Assembly: GCA_010645155.1 (NCBI GenBank)
Contig: CM021315.1
Coordinates: 4,148,463-4,212,462, forward strand
Source of the DNA: Tigriopus japonicus
Taxonomy: Eukaryota > Arthropoda > Copepoda > Harpacticoida > Harpacticidae
Length of the DNA stretch: 64,000 nt
Reading direction: 5' to 3'
The stretch's first letter is position 1. Every line of letters begins with the position of its first letter. Below are positions 11,801 through 22,121 of the stretch, piece after piece. Both the position numbers and the translations under genes were made by a program. The notes below the pieces were generated by a model, which was not told the DNA's origin, ran no database searches, and saw only the letters and a list, made by a program, of their open reading frames with translations.

Positions 11801-14251
11801 CGTGCAAAAAGAAAACGCCGGACATCAAGTTGACAATTGCTGTTCCAGGAACAATTTGTCACTTATTTGACCTTAAATTACATCCAAACTAATCCAAAAA
11901 TATTCTAGGCACTTGTTGGGGCACACGGGTGGTTTGATTGCGCCAAAGTGTCCACGTATTGCCGTCATTTTTAGGCTCAAAGTATAACTACGACACAACT
12001 TTTGTGTCAGAGCATAGTTCCTTTTTATTGGTTCAGGGAAACTTGTTCAAACTCTCTTTTGAACCCTTGCAGGGCTCTTTTAAGTAAAAGTAATGATCAC
12101 TATGAATCCTATTATTCACTCTTAACCTTTAGATTTGGGTCATATGACGAGCATTGGTCAGAGTTTACGATGGGAAAATCGTACGTTTTCACGGCTGGTG
12201 TGATGACCTTTGCTAGACCCTGGGATACTACGCCTTCTTCGTGGAAAGCAAGATGCGCATTCTTTAGGTAGTATTGGTATTGACTTGCGTATATTCTAAC
12301 GAGAAGATCATGACACGTTTTTTTTTGTCGCACTGATCTTTCTGTCTTTTGGCAGCTTGATGTTCGGTGGAACTTTGGTCTTCTGGCATTGGGAAGCCAT
12401 GTTGATTTCCTTTTTGGCCACCAGAGTTATAGTTCTTCCTTTCAAATCACTTCAAGGAACTACAAAAATGTCTTGAAATGCACGACACTTCATAACATTG
12501 CTTGAAAAACGGTCTTGAAAACTTTTAAGAAAAAAATAACGCCCTGTTGGATCGTTACCCAACTCAAACATCCTTGGATTAACCAAGTTATAGTAATTTA
12601 AAGACGCAAACGTAACGTTTAAACACCCGTGTATATTTGTGTAATTATAAAGTGATGCAATATTTTGTATTGTATTATGCATTTCAAGAATCAAGATTTT
12701 TGTGATCGGGAAACAGGATTGGTGGATGAGTCAGATTTTCGAATTAGCCTTTCCCCTGGTACTTCTTACATGGATGCGTTCAAACAAAGTCAAGATCCCA
12801 TTTGGCAAAAAGCCTGGAAATACCGGATTGAGCCGTACTTGGAAAGTTATTCCACAGGTGAGATATCATATTGAAAAAAAATCCTGGTATGCTTTAACAC
12901 TTCCTGTTTGTATTTTTATCTCAGATATTGAAGAACAAACTCGGCAAGTAATCAAAGATACAGGTTTGGCGTTTTACGACAACTTTTTCGCCGTAAGGTA
13001 GGAATATTGATGAGAATCTTGTAATGAATTAAACCTTCACCTTAATTCGATCGAAACTGTTTTTTAATATCCATTCAGAACCTTGGCGGAATATGGAAAT
13101 TGTGAAATAATCGCTATTCCAGCCAAGTACGATGTGAAACCGTATGCTTATGCATTTACCAAAGATTCCCCTTACTTGGAACTTTTCAATCACTACTTAA
13201 AACATTTGAGAGAACGAGGAACCACCAAAAATATTCTGGAAAAATACGAGAGCCGCCCACAAATATGTCCAGATTACAGCGGGAAGCCTTTAGGCTTCAA
13301 CAATTGTTTCACAGGTATGTCAACAAGCACAAAACAGGAAAAAACCAATCGTCATTTTCGTTCATTTATCAAAAGTTGGAAAGTGGTATACATTTCAAGC
13401 TCCAAAGCCCATATTTGGAAATCGTTGGTCCAACTGGACATTCACTTGCTTTGTTAAGCACAAGTGACTTAATTCAGGACAATATTTAGGCGATTTTTCT
13501 GGTTTTATGCTTCTCTTCGGGACTAAAAGTTAGTGTTGACTTGTGCTTTTTGCCGATCTCAAATTATCATTTGTGTTTGTGGTGTCCAATGCCAAGTAAC
13601 AAAAAGTATGGATTCTTCATCAAGTTCGCCTCAGTCACTAACGTGTGTCTGATATTGGAACGTAGAGATGGGTCGGGCCTAGATTTTTCGGTTCCGGTTC
13701 AGGGTGGGTTCGACCATAGAGTTCCACAGAGGGGCCACAGAGGGGCCCCCAGAATCGGCCATGGATTTTCAAACCAGGCAGCAAGCGCCTTCCAGCTTCA
13801 GCGGTTGGTTGTAATTTGCTCAAAGAAGCGAATTCTTAGTAGGCAAAATTTGTTTTTTTTTAAGTCCTAAAAGAGCCTTATCTAATCACCACTTTGTAAC
13901 AAATCCAAATCATTCGTTTTGATTTAAGCTTTTGTGTGTTTGGTTGTCGGATTGGTCTTTGGAACAGCCCTTTTGGTATTGGAGCGACACTCTCAAATGT
14001 TGTCCAAAGTGATTGGTTTTGGTTTCAATTGGCTCCACTCTTACGGAAATGAAGATCCCGATCAAGAAGATCTTGACATCCTGAGCGATGACACCATTAA
14101 TGTGAAGGCAAAGCGTGCCATTCAAAACAAGACACAACGGATTCGAGCACTTGAAGAGCTCGTTGTCAAGTTAACCGAAGGGAAAACTAATTCATTGGGG
14201 TCCCATTATGGTTTTGAGTTTCCGAGTAAGAAGAAGAAGATACCAAAATGA
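2859..14251 (+). CDS. ionotropic glutamate receptor-like protein (divergent IR), 5' partial
   Basis: Ligand-gated cation channel of the iGluR/IR superfamily, expected in the plasma membrane of sensory or neural cells. Exons: 2859-3325, 6631-6768, 7712-7835, 8749-8956, 12133-12267, 12356-12456, 12717-12857, 12925-12997, 13079-13314, 13929-14251. All phases agree and give 647 residues ending in TGA. Residues 1-155 are the end of the amino-terminal region (WTNSSGIRV...WKRRMDLEG). Ligand-binding lobe S1 holds the conserved Arg in TVTKQRSSVVTF (about R253). M1 is about 290-308, the pore and M3 region about 340-380 (GGTLVFWHWEAM), S2 begins at SPGTSYMDAF, and M4 is about 541-558. The classical SYTANLAAF motif is absent, which points to a divergent IR rather than an AMPA, kainate or NMDA receptor. 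Signal peptide and first exons were not found. The 12457-12716 intron appears to have a GA donor. Confidence 0.85.
3430..3857. mobile_element. degenerate hAT-type non-autonomous element
   Basis: Left end TACGGTTCGGAATAAGTT and right end AACTTTATCCGAGCCCTA are imperfect inverted copies. The flanking octamers ctcataag and cttgtaag agree at 6 of 8 positions, as expected for an old hAT target duplication. The interior has degenerate copies of a GTGACAATTTTAAA-like or GCAACTTTT-like motif and no transposase. It lies in receptor intron 1. Confidence 0.5.
3858..5812. other. receptor intron 1, no feature apart from a TTAGG run
   Basis: AT-rich intronic DNA. Open frames here are short and without motifs. 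The only pattern seen is the TTAGG run at 5428-5447. Confidence 0.5.
5428..5447 (+). repeat. interstitial (TTAGG)4
   Basis: Four uninterrupted TTAGG units, the ancestral arthropod telomere repeat. The array is far too short to be a telomere, and chance is possible in T-rich DNA. Confidence 0.7.
5813..6521. mobile_element. hAT-type non-autonomous element
   Basis: Terminal inverted repeats of nearly 30 bp, beginning TAGAGTTCTAGGGAGAAAA and ending in the inverted copy TTTTCTCCCTAGAACTCTA. Flanking octamers gttaggag (5805-5812) and gtcaggag (6522-6529) match at 7 of 8 positions, a typical hAT target duplication. No transposase frame. It sits in receptor intron 1, about 100 bp before exon 2. Confidence 0.8.
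7893..8035 (+). repeat. dispersed repeat, copy 1
   Basis: The segment around CACTACAATGAAAATTCAAC and the following 120 or so bases (AAATTCGTTCTGA near the end) recur with changes at about 34031-34150 in the same orientation. The class is unknown. Confidence 0.45.
8458..8576 (+). CDS. candidate cassette exon in the receptor gene
   Basis: An open stretch of 39 codons (REDVGTDPLTAYKAG... then ...PTRFVQICQQELI) is bordered by a good acceptor (ATTTTAG) and a donor (G|GTAGAT). Its start phase does not fit the main exon 3 donor at 7835/7836. It does fit a second overlapping donor four bases downstream (GGGTAC|GTACTT, exon end 7839), and its end phase fits exon 4 at 8749. Inclusion would add about 41 residues just before AIADFTVTKQR in lobe S1, while the skipping form is the canonical IR. 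The peptide looks like real coding sequence but I do not recognise it. A relic exon of another gene is an alternative. Confidence 0.4.
9210..9455. mobile_element. hAT-type element with internal minisatellite (short copy)
   Basis: Begins CAGACCTGTTCAATTATC and ends TCTTGAACACGTCTG. Flanking octamers tgcgtctc and tgcgtctt match at 7 of 8. The interior is about four degenerate units of a roughly 36-40 bp repeat containing TATCTTTATCTAGATACTTT. It is the same family, inverted, as the larger element at 42017-42880. Located in receptor intron 4. Confidence 0.85.
9913..10481. mobile_element. hAT-type non-autonomous element
   Basis: Left end TAGGGATGGGTGACAGCGGC and right end CTTGCCCACCCCTA are imperfect inverted copies. 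They are flanked by a perfect 8-bp duplication, cttcaacc, at 9905-9912 and 10482-10489. The subterminal regions are rich in GACACCG and GTTGACAC motifs in both orientations. No transposase frame. Confidence 0.85.
10490..12132. other. receptor intron 4, remainder
   Basis: No exon of the receptor is needed between 8956 and 12133, because the phases join directly (AG|A, Arg). I see no convincing coding sequence or repeat in this stretch. Confidence 0.5.
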
Positions 14252-15763
14252 AAAACTTTTTGAAATTGAATTACTCCTAGAAGTGGCCGTGAATAAACTC
14301 TCTTTGGTTTGCATTAAGTTAGTGTTGACGTTTGTTATTGTAGGGGGATTAATTCATTTCAAGAGCATTCATCCTCATTGGCGGCAAATGTTTTTGAAGT
14401 AGAAGACTATCAAAACTAAAGACTTCTTTAAAAGACAGATTCAGATGCTGATCTTTTTGAGTAAGATGATCTTTTTTATTTGATGAACATTTTTATCGCG
14501 AACTTACATGCAGATAATCCAAGGTTGGGTGAAAAAATAATGAACTTGTATGGTTACCGGGTTGAAAAGAAAATCACATTTCACCATAATTAATCGGATT
14601 GTCTATACAAGATTAAGGTGGTCTTGAAGTTGCAAGAAAGAATTTTCTTTAAATTTTGATTATAAAATCAAATAATTTATTACTGGTTATTTTATTATAA
14701 ATATTTTCTTTATATTTTGAAAGTTTATTTCAATGTGGCAAAACACTCAGCTCAATATTTTGTAAAATATCAGTTTAGTTTTTTTTTCAAAAACTAAACA
14801 AAACAAAAATAGAATGAAGTCTTTGAAATGGCGAAATTTTGCGGCCAAAGCCGCAAATTTCATTGCAACACGCTTACAATAGAGTGTTAAATTGTGGCAA
14901 GCAATGCAAGTTAATGTGAGCATGAATAGTTAAAGGAAATTACGCAATTACGCAATTGTTTGCTTTAGAACTATGTAATTTCTTCTTACTCTGCTTCTTT
15001 TTTCTCATGCTCGTTGTAAAAGTAAAATGTGTGGCTGTCAAATCACAAAAGCTTTACCAAATACAAAAATAAATAAAAAATGTGTCCATCACGAAAAAAG
15101 AACCCACTTCGTGAACCCAGATTTCAAAACAAGGCTTCGAGTGAATGCTGTTCATACCCTCGTTGATGGAGTGTACTGTGGTGAAAAATCGGGCCAAATT
15201 TTGACATTTTTCATTAAAATGGATTTATGGAGGCTCCCAATTAGGGAAAAAGGCCAATCTGACTTTAAGCTATGGATTGGGTAGCCATGGAAATCAGCAG
15301 AAAAACAAAAAATCTTAAAACATACATATTCTCAGACGATAATTATGAACAAACTTTGGACCTGATGAAGGCTTTCAAGAGATAAAACCAAGCACCACAT
15401 AATGAAATTGATGTAAAGGCGATTGCTTGTTTGCCTATTCTAATTTGGTAACGTTTTCTTACCATATTCAATACTTGAGATTTGCAATGTGCCATGTTAA
15501 AATTTGACTGAGTGGGATAATGTTGATGAGATACCTATGGTATCCGGATCATGAAGTGGGCAAGGAACAAAAGCACAGGAAAGAGAGGAAAAAGCTTAGG
15601 TTTTACAAAATTAGACAAATATACAAAATAAAATGACAACTTGCTGAAACTTCCCTCATATTTCTGTGTCGTCATTAGTGAAGAAACAATCTGTTGGTTT
15701 TTTTTTTGTTGTTTTTGCGGATTCCATACTACCGCTACAAGGAATGTGATTCCCTGTAAACAA
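14252..15763. other. receptor 3' flank, intergenic
   Basis: Contains a possible AATAAA poly(A) signal at 14292-14297, 41 bases past the receptor stop. The rest is strongly AT-rich. An 85-codon frame at 15027-15284 shows no recognisable motif and is not supported. Confidence 0.45.
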
Positions 15764-16007
15764 GGATTTCTCCCGACAGCTTCAATCCGACCCCCAACAG
15801 GATTCGAAACTACGCCGTCTGGAGAAGCACTTACACTCGGCTCTTATAAGAACGCATTAGTACGCGCGGCCACTCTGGCTTCCTTGAAAGGATTTCTCCC
15901 GACAGCTTCAATTCGATCCCCAACAGGATTTGAACCTACGCCGTCTGGGGAAGCACTTACACTCGGCACTTTTAAGAACGCGCTTGTACACTTGGCCACT
16001 CTGGCTT
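15764..16007 (-). mobile_element. tandem dimer of a tRNA-derived SINE
   Basis: Two units repeat with a period of 126 bp (about 15764-15883 and 15890-16007). Read on the minus strand, each has a tRNA-like RNA polymerase III promoter. In the upstream unit the A box is TGGCCAAGTGTA (15987-15998) and the B box GGTTCAAATCC (15926-15936). The 5' part resembles Leu- or Ser-type tRNAs. The bases that should form the acceptor stem do not pair, so this is not a functional tRNA gene. Confidence 0.65.
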
Positions 16008-19000
16008 TTCAATATCCTTTTTCATCATTTGTGCAATAAAATCTTAATATGTGCTTTATGGCCGGGTCTACAACTTTAATGTTTATTTTTTTTAGTAAAG
16101 ATGACCTTTAAACAAAATGTTGTTTCATTTTCCCTGGGCTACAACTTATGATTTAATTAGTACGGTTGGGAGGCTAACAATGGTGCCATGATGCCTTCTC
16201 AATGCAATTCAAAGAAAAAAGATAAGTTATAACTTTTAATACCAATTTTGTGCGATCTTTTGGATGAAAATATAAATAAAGATAATAAAGATCTTGGTGT
16301 ATTATACAATTATATGATAACATGCATTTTGAGAACGATTCAATAGCAGCAAAGTTAGATATTAAATGTGAACGTCATGTAAAGCAAGTACCACATCCGT
16401 TATGTTGACATATAGACCAATTCTAAATTAGTAAGAACAAGAATATTATGTTAGAGTTGGCATTTTGTTAATGTTGCTAAGTTAACATAACATGCCTTAA
16501 CTAAAAAACGTCAACTAAGATTCTTAGGATTAAGATTACACTAAAGGAAATTTAATTTAGCGAAAATGTGCTCTCCAATATTGGAATTCTCATTTAAAGT
16601 TTAGCTCCAAATAATTACAACACCATGATTATGTAGATTAAATTGAAGTACACCAAAGAACATTCCCTCCCCACTATAATTGTACAAGAAAAATGAAGAT
16701 TATTTTGTATTTTGGTCTGGAAGTAGTTTAGATAGTTTTTTCACCACACCATATATATTTCATTTTATCATTTTTCATAATAAAAAAGTACAGAGATTTC
16801 TTTAGCATGACTATATCCTGGGCATTTTATTTCTAAGCCCATTGCTGTCATCTGAACATGTTTTGAATATACTAAAGCCATTTGTGTGCTGAGATACAAC
16901 TCTCGTGTACAAGAAGGAACAGCATTTGAAATTTGTTAACAAGCCTCGAACGAGAGCAGCTGACGAGCGGATTTTTGTAAACATCTTCGGTGCGCTTGCC
17001 AACAGCAAGCACAGTAGAATTCTATTTTTACGGAACCAAAAGTTTTCGTTTTTTTTAACAGCGGCATCTTTGTTCTTTAGAGCTTTCATTTCCACCAATG
17101 AAAAATGCTTGGACCAAAACATGATTTACTTTTTTGTCAAAAGAAAATATAGTTGAACAATGGGTTTCATATATTTTCCATTTGCGCAGAATGCAATGCT
17201 TTAACAGTTCATTTGCAATATTGATTTTTCTTTCTATTTAAATGTGTGAAATAATCTTATCTCTTAATACAGTATTGCTCATTTCCGACGCTGCTTTCAC
17301 TCTCAGAGATAGAAAGACTACGGTAGTTGTCTTCAGCAGGCACCTCTCTGCCATCTGATTGAGGATTGTTTAACAATAGATTAATTAGGTCTTATCCTTA
17401 AAGATTAATAGTAGACTCACGCAGTGCCTCATGGAAACTTGTTGACTTGCCCCTTTCTTCAAGAATATTTCTACTACCTACCCAAAAATGGCCGGACAAG
17501 CCTTCAAGCCGACAACAGCAACTCGTATGTAAGGTTCTTTCAATTTACTGTTAATAATAAGTCGCAAGTGTAGGTAAAATCATCTTCCCCTCTTCGCGCA
17601 CTTCTTTTTGCAAATTAATCATGTGGTTGAGGTTGCTAAAAATTAAAAACATAAAATCAAAGCTACTGATGTAAACAAGATTTGAGCATCTCAATGAGCC
17701 TTGTCTACAAGTTCACTTTCACCTCTCCATGTGAGCAATCGTAACCGTGGTTGACCCAGACAGGCATCTATTGAGCGCGTGTTCCTCACGGCAAGGCCGA
17801 GAATGAGCCAACCAAGGAGTCAGAAGAACAGCCTTGGCGAGATGGTCGAGACTCTTGTAAGAAAGGCAAAATTTGCTTATTCTCCTTCTCCTTTATCCGT
17901 CCAGTACTCCTCTTCTTGGTCTTTCTCTTGCTTCCTGCCTCTCTTTGGTTCCTCCTTGTTCCACTGCTACTACTACTATTACTGTACTACTAGTTCTGGC
18001 TAGGAGTTCCTTTGAAGACACCCATCATTGAGTGGAATAAGGTTGGAAGTTGGAACGAAGGCGAGGGAGTGACAGATTCACTCAAGACAAGAAAGAGAGA
18101 CCTTCTCTACCTTCCACGAAGAGCTTGACAAGCAAGCACTGCCCACAGCAACCAAAGTTTGTCTTGGCCTTGTCATTTGCCTGGTGCTTCTTGGCCTTCT
18201 CTTACGCTTCATCTCCAGACAGACAATCGCTTGTTTTAGCATCATCAAGGTTAGGGAGAGCGAGAAACAGAAAGAAAGAAAGAGTGAATGTTGATTGGTA
18301 TTTTTGCATCTTCTGACCCCGCTCAATAATTGAGACGTCAAAGGCTTATCATCTCATTGAACTATTGTGTAGTGACTGCGAAGGAAATTGACATTAAAAG
18401 AGTTATACACTCGGGTTTTTCGAATTTAGTTTGTTTTGTGTAATCTAAGAGGGACCTATGACCCCCAGAATCTTATCGCAATCAAATAAGAGGCCCTTGT
18501 GAAGTGATCGGTGCGTGACGGAGCTTTTGGTCTAACAAGTGTTTCCAGTCACGTGGACGTGTGGAACGGAGGTTGACCCTATCAAGGTAATTTTTCTTTT
18601 CCTTATTTTTAACAACCCTTCAGGAAATGTTCTTTTTCACCTGCCAGAAAATGATCCGTTCCCCATGTTCCATTTCTTTAACAGCATACACAACTTGAGC
18701 GTTGGAATTTGTACCACATTGAAACAGCTCACGCAAAGGAAGATACTTTTTAACTCCAAATTGCCTTTTTCTCAACAACTTATTTGAAGGTCACAGGTTC
18801 AAATGAAATGGACTGGTTGCACTTGAAAACGACAATTTTAGAGCTGTTTTAAATGTGTTTTCGTGTATACTCACTCAGCTGGCCAAGGTTTGGCGCGAAT
18901 TTTCGTGAGGCGTCCAGTCTCGTCGAAAACCTCTAAAAGCTTCCACTGTCAGGCTGATTAGGCACTCTTAGGCTGTCGACTGAATCAGGCTGCCCAGTAA

Positions 19001-19477
19001 GAACGCAGGGTTGCTGAGGAAGGAAAGCCCCCAATGTGAGCTTGGAAGCCATTTTGAGGCACTACTGTACCGCAAAACACGGATCCGGTCCATGTTAACC
19101 CTACCCACACCATTATATTCACGGCTAGCCCAATTCCCTCATCCCCTATTAGTTTAAACGCCCATTTCCAACCTTAAATTGCCTCTTCTCCGGCAATTTG
19201 GAAGGACTTTTAGATCCTTCCCTGTACTCGAATATTTGAGTTTGGATCTTGAAATTCTTATCAGAACGTGTTCTAACCTAAGGAACGCCTTCAACCAAGC
19301 TCCTTGAAGCGGGTAAAGCGTTCTCAACCTTGTGTAATCAGTCGTTTTCGTTGGATGGGCAAATGCTCGGAAATGAACACCAACTTCGACCCTGAGCCCT
19401 TGGAACATAACAAACAAGGTTGGATTTGACTTGGACCCAAGATTGTGGAACCCCAAGTGGCTCTTCCGCCGGACAAA
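16008..19477. other. intergenic, upstream of zinc-finger gene A
   Basis: No gene recognised. 16.0-17.3 kb is AT-rich. About 17.4-19.4 kb is less AT-rich and contains CT-rich runs (17.88-18.0 kb). It may hold the promoter and non-coding 5' exons of the gene starting at 19478. Possible donors such as CATCAAG|GTAATT near 18587 were seen but not linked to anything. Confidence 0.4.
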
Positions 19478-21988
19478 ATGGACCAAGTAGAAGTCAAGGC
19501 CGAATTGGGCGACGAATTACCGCCCGATCCCAATATCCAAGTGTTTGACGCCACCAAAGAAGAGCTCGATGAGGACGACAGCGATCCGATGTACGTGCCC
19601 GAAACCCGGGGTTCATCTCAAGATGCTTCCTTTAAGAGCTCCAGTGGCAATAAGCGCTACCTCAAATCTTGGGAACGGCGCTTTCCTTGGGTGGAACGAG
19701 CCGTTCCGGGCAAAGAAAACGCCTTTTGTAAGGTGTGCTCCAAGACGATCAATCCCAAACTGGCCTCTCTACAAGTGCACGCCCGAACCAAGGGTCATCA
19801 ATTGAGGATGCGCGAACTTATGCCCGAAGCTTTTCGCGATGAAGACGAAGAAACACGTTGGGGATCCCAGAATGTCATATGTAATATAAAGACCGAGTAT
19901 GGAGTGAATGACCAACGCTTGGCCGTTGATTTGGGCAAATTAACTTTAGCCTCGGATATCGAGACCATCATGGAAGTGGTCGGACCCAAGATCTTTGATA
20001 ATTTAAGTATATGGGAAGTGCTTTTGTACAAGGCCAGTCAGGCCAAGGGCGAAGCGGCGGCCATGGATTTAGTGGTGCAAGATACTGAGAACATCCTTAC
20101 ACAACTCAAGTTATTGATTAGTAATTGCTACGAGTACATGCGAGGTGACTCAACCGTACCCAAAATAGAATCCGAAGCCAACACTCAAGAGGCCATAGAA
20201 CAGGCTGTCGATCAACGAAAGAGCGATAAATGCGGTGTTGGAATTTCGCGATTCTTGGCCAACGCTCTCGAGATTCAAGACGGCTATTGGCAAAATCGAG
20301 ACGATAGCGACGCAATTTATCGAAACGCGATGGATGTCGGCATCCTTGGACCTTTGGCCAAGGTCAAGGTTGAGCACGCCGATCCCAGTCCAGCCTATGT
20401 TGATGATGTTCAACACGATCCGGACTTCAGAGCACCCACGAAGAAGCGTGGCCGCCCTCGTGGACGTCCTAGTGGAAGCAAAAATAAAAAGAAGAAGCCC
20501 CAAGCCAAGAAGGACGACTTTATCGACGATGAGGACTATGACGAAGAAGAAGAGACCATGGGTGGCGATGACGATAACGACGATGTTGACGAAGACGGTG
20601 ATGACGAAGACGAAGATGAGGACGATGATGAGGCCCGGAAACGATCGCCGGGAAAAACTCGAACGAATAAAGCGTGCCCAAAATGCGGCAAACCCTACAA
20701 GTTTGAGGAGTCACTGAAGAAACACAATGAGCATTGTCGAGCTATATTGCGTTATGCCAAAGAAGCCAAAGGCTTTCTGTGTCTCTATCAGAATTGCCCT
20801 ACTCCGAACAAGGCTTTCTCGGCCAAAGATGAGCTCCTGACCCATTTTGACGAGCATCATTTCACGGATGAAGATCGAACTATCGATTGTACTTACGACG
20901 AGTGCAAAACCAAGTTCGCGACCGTGGTTCTCCGGAACATGCACATACGAAAGAACCATGAGAAACGCTTTGTGTGCGATAACTGCCCCAAGAAGTTCTG
21001 GAACCAAAAGAACCTCGACGATCATATCGAGCGCGTTCACAATCGTCCAGAAGGTGAGGGTGCTCGAGACATGAATCCTTGTCGAAAGTGCGGCAAGATG
21101 ATCGCCATGACCTACATCACGATTCACGAGAGCAAATGTAATGGACTCTCCGTTCGGAATCCGCAGTTCAAAAAGGTGGGTGATGAATATTATTGCACAG
21201 CCCGTGACTGCACCATAAAGCACGGATTCTCTTGTGAGTATGGAGTCCGTACTCATTTCTTCAACACGCATTTAAACGACGAGGAAAAGATCTACACGTG
21301 CGATTTCTGCGAACGGAAATTCGGCTGCAAGATCGCCCGTAACAAGCACGTAAAGGCCACGCATCTCAAACCTTATGTCTGTGATCAATGTGGAGGTCGA
21401 TTTGGCACCAAAAGTAAATTGGATTCCCATCGTCTGACTCACACGGGTGAGAAGCCTTTTGCCTGCGATCAATGCGATTATCGAGCGGCCAAAAAGTTCA
21501 ATTTGGACGAGCACAAACAGAAGCGCCATAACGACATGGGTGGACGGAATTTCTATTGCGGATTGTGCGGCAAAATGTTCCTGACCTCAGGTCGACTCAC
21601 CAGTCACTTTCGGATTATCCATCACGATGGCAAAGTGGAAGAGCCTCCGAATCGGAAGAAACAGAAGAAGAAGTTCGTCCAAATCCAGCAAATCCAGGCA
21701 CAAGCGCAGCCAAATGTCCAAGGTGGAGTTCACGCAGTTCAGCCTCAAGATCTTCATCAAGCTCAGCTTCAGCAACAACAACAACATCAACAGCAGCAAC
21801 ACCAACAGCACCAACAACATTCCGAACAAGTTGGCCATCAGGTGCACGTTCAACAATCTCAGTTAGTGCCCAAGATCATATTCAAAGAAGGGATGAGTGA
21901 AGCGCATTTGGCTCATCATTCCGATATTGGTCCGGAATTGTTCGCGATTAAGCAACATCAATCGCCGGATGGCGTTGAGTATATGTAG
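19478..21988 (+). CDS. zinc-finger protein A (BED-like finger, helical domain, ten C-terminal fingers)
   Basis: Probable nuclear DNA-binding protein of 836 residues from a single coding exon. I chose the ATG at 19478; the frame upstream opens only with a GTG. Order: acidic N-terminus; BED-like finger at about 60-108 (FPWVERAVP...CKVC...H...H); conserved helical domain (ETIMEVVGPKIF...SIWEVLLYKAS); ISRFLANALEIQDGYWQNRD block; AT-hook-like KKRGRPRGRP; a long Asp/Glu run; then ten fingers, two of them C2HC (CPKCGKPYKF...H...C and CRKCGKMIAM...H...C). One TGEKP linker precedes finger 9. The tail has a Gln/His-rich run. It is homologous to the four minus-strand genes that follow but lacks their introns and their EQD-AVDFL tail. 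Function beyond likely transcriptional regulation is unknown. Confidence 0.85.
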   Translation: MDQVEVKAELGDELPPDPNIQVFDATKEELDEDDSDPMYVPETRGSSQDASFKSSSGNKRYLKSWERRFPWVERAVPGKENAFCKVCSKTINPKLASLQVHARTKGHQLRMRELMPEAFRDEDEETRWGSQNVICNIKTEYGVNDQRLAVDLGKLTLASDIETIMEVVGPKIFDNLSIWEVLLYKASQAKGEAAAMDLVVQDTENILTQLKLLISNCYEYMRGDSTVPKIESEANTQEAIEQAVDQRKSDKCGVGISRFLANALEIQDGYWQNRDDSDAIYRNAMDVGILGPLAKVKVEHADPSPAYVDDVQHDPDFRAPTKKRGRPRGRPSGSKNKKKKPQAKKDDFIDDEDYDEEEETMGGDDDNDDVDEDGDDEDEDEDDDEARKRSPGKTRTNKACPKCGKPYKFEESLKKHNEHCRAILRYAKEAKGFLCLYQNCPTPNKAFSAKDELLTHFDEHHFTDEDRTIDCTYDECKTKFATVVLRNMHIRKNHEKRFVCDNCPKKFWNQKNLDDHIERVHNRPEGEGARDMNPCRKCGKMIAMTYITIHESKCNGLSVRNPQFKKVGDEYYCTARDCTIKHGFSCEYGVRTHFFNTHLNDEEKIYTCDFCERKFGCKIARNKHVKATHLKPYVCDQCGGRFGTKSKLDSHRLTHTGEKPFACDQCDYRAAKKFNLDEHKQKRHNDMGGRNFYCGLCGKMFLTSGRLTSHFRIIHHDGKVEEPPNRKKQKKKFVQIQQIQAQAQPNVQGGVHAVQPQDLHQAQLQQQQQHQQQQHQQHQQHSEQVGHQVHVQQSQLVPKIIFKEGMSEAHLAHHSDIGPELFAIKQHQSPDGVEYM

Positions 21989-22115
21989 AGGCGGAATTTT
22001 TTGCAAAGGGTCAATGACCGCTTAGCGATTGTAATATATGTGTAAGATTATGAACTACATCCCGATATTGTAACTTTGGCTTGTCGAATTATTCCAAACA
22101 TTTTTTGTTTGTAAA

Positions 22116-22121
22116 AATAAA
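22116..22121 (+). terminator. poly(A) signal AATAAA
   Basis: AATAAA 128 bases after the stop codon of zinc-finger gene A, followed by T-rich sequence. Confidence 0.5.

Noticed and set aside
12470..12716. Canonical GT donor at 12470 for receptor intron 6
   Set aside because: Joining at 12469 to the 12717 acceptor gives ATG ATT GGT GGA TGA, an immediate stop, and breaks the conserved S2 sequence.
13660..13830. Possible further hAT element starting TAGAGATGGGTCGGGCC in a receptor intron
   Set aside because: No matching right end or target duplication was found nearby.
15641..16039. 132-codon plus frame with an internal repeat
   Set aside because: The repeat is the tandem SINE; the reading frame merely crosses it.
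16811..17156. Overlapping plus and minus frames of 83 and 103 codons
   Set aside because: No motif, no splice context and low-complexity AT-rich codon use on both strands.
20711..21271. 186-codon minus-strand frame inside zinc-finger gene A
   Set aside because: Antisense shadow of the finger-coding region; similar long antisense frames occur opposite the finger regions of the paralogues.
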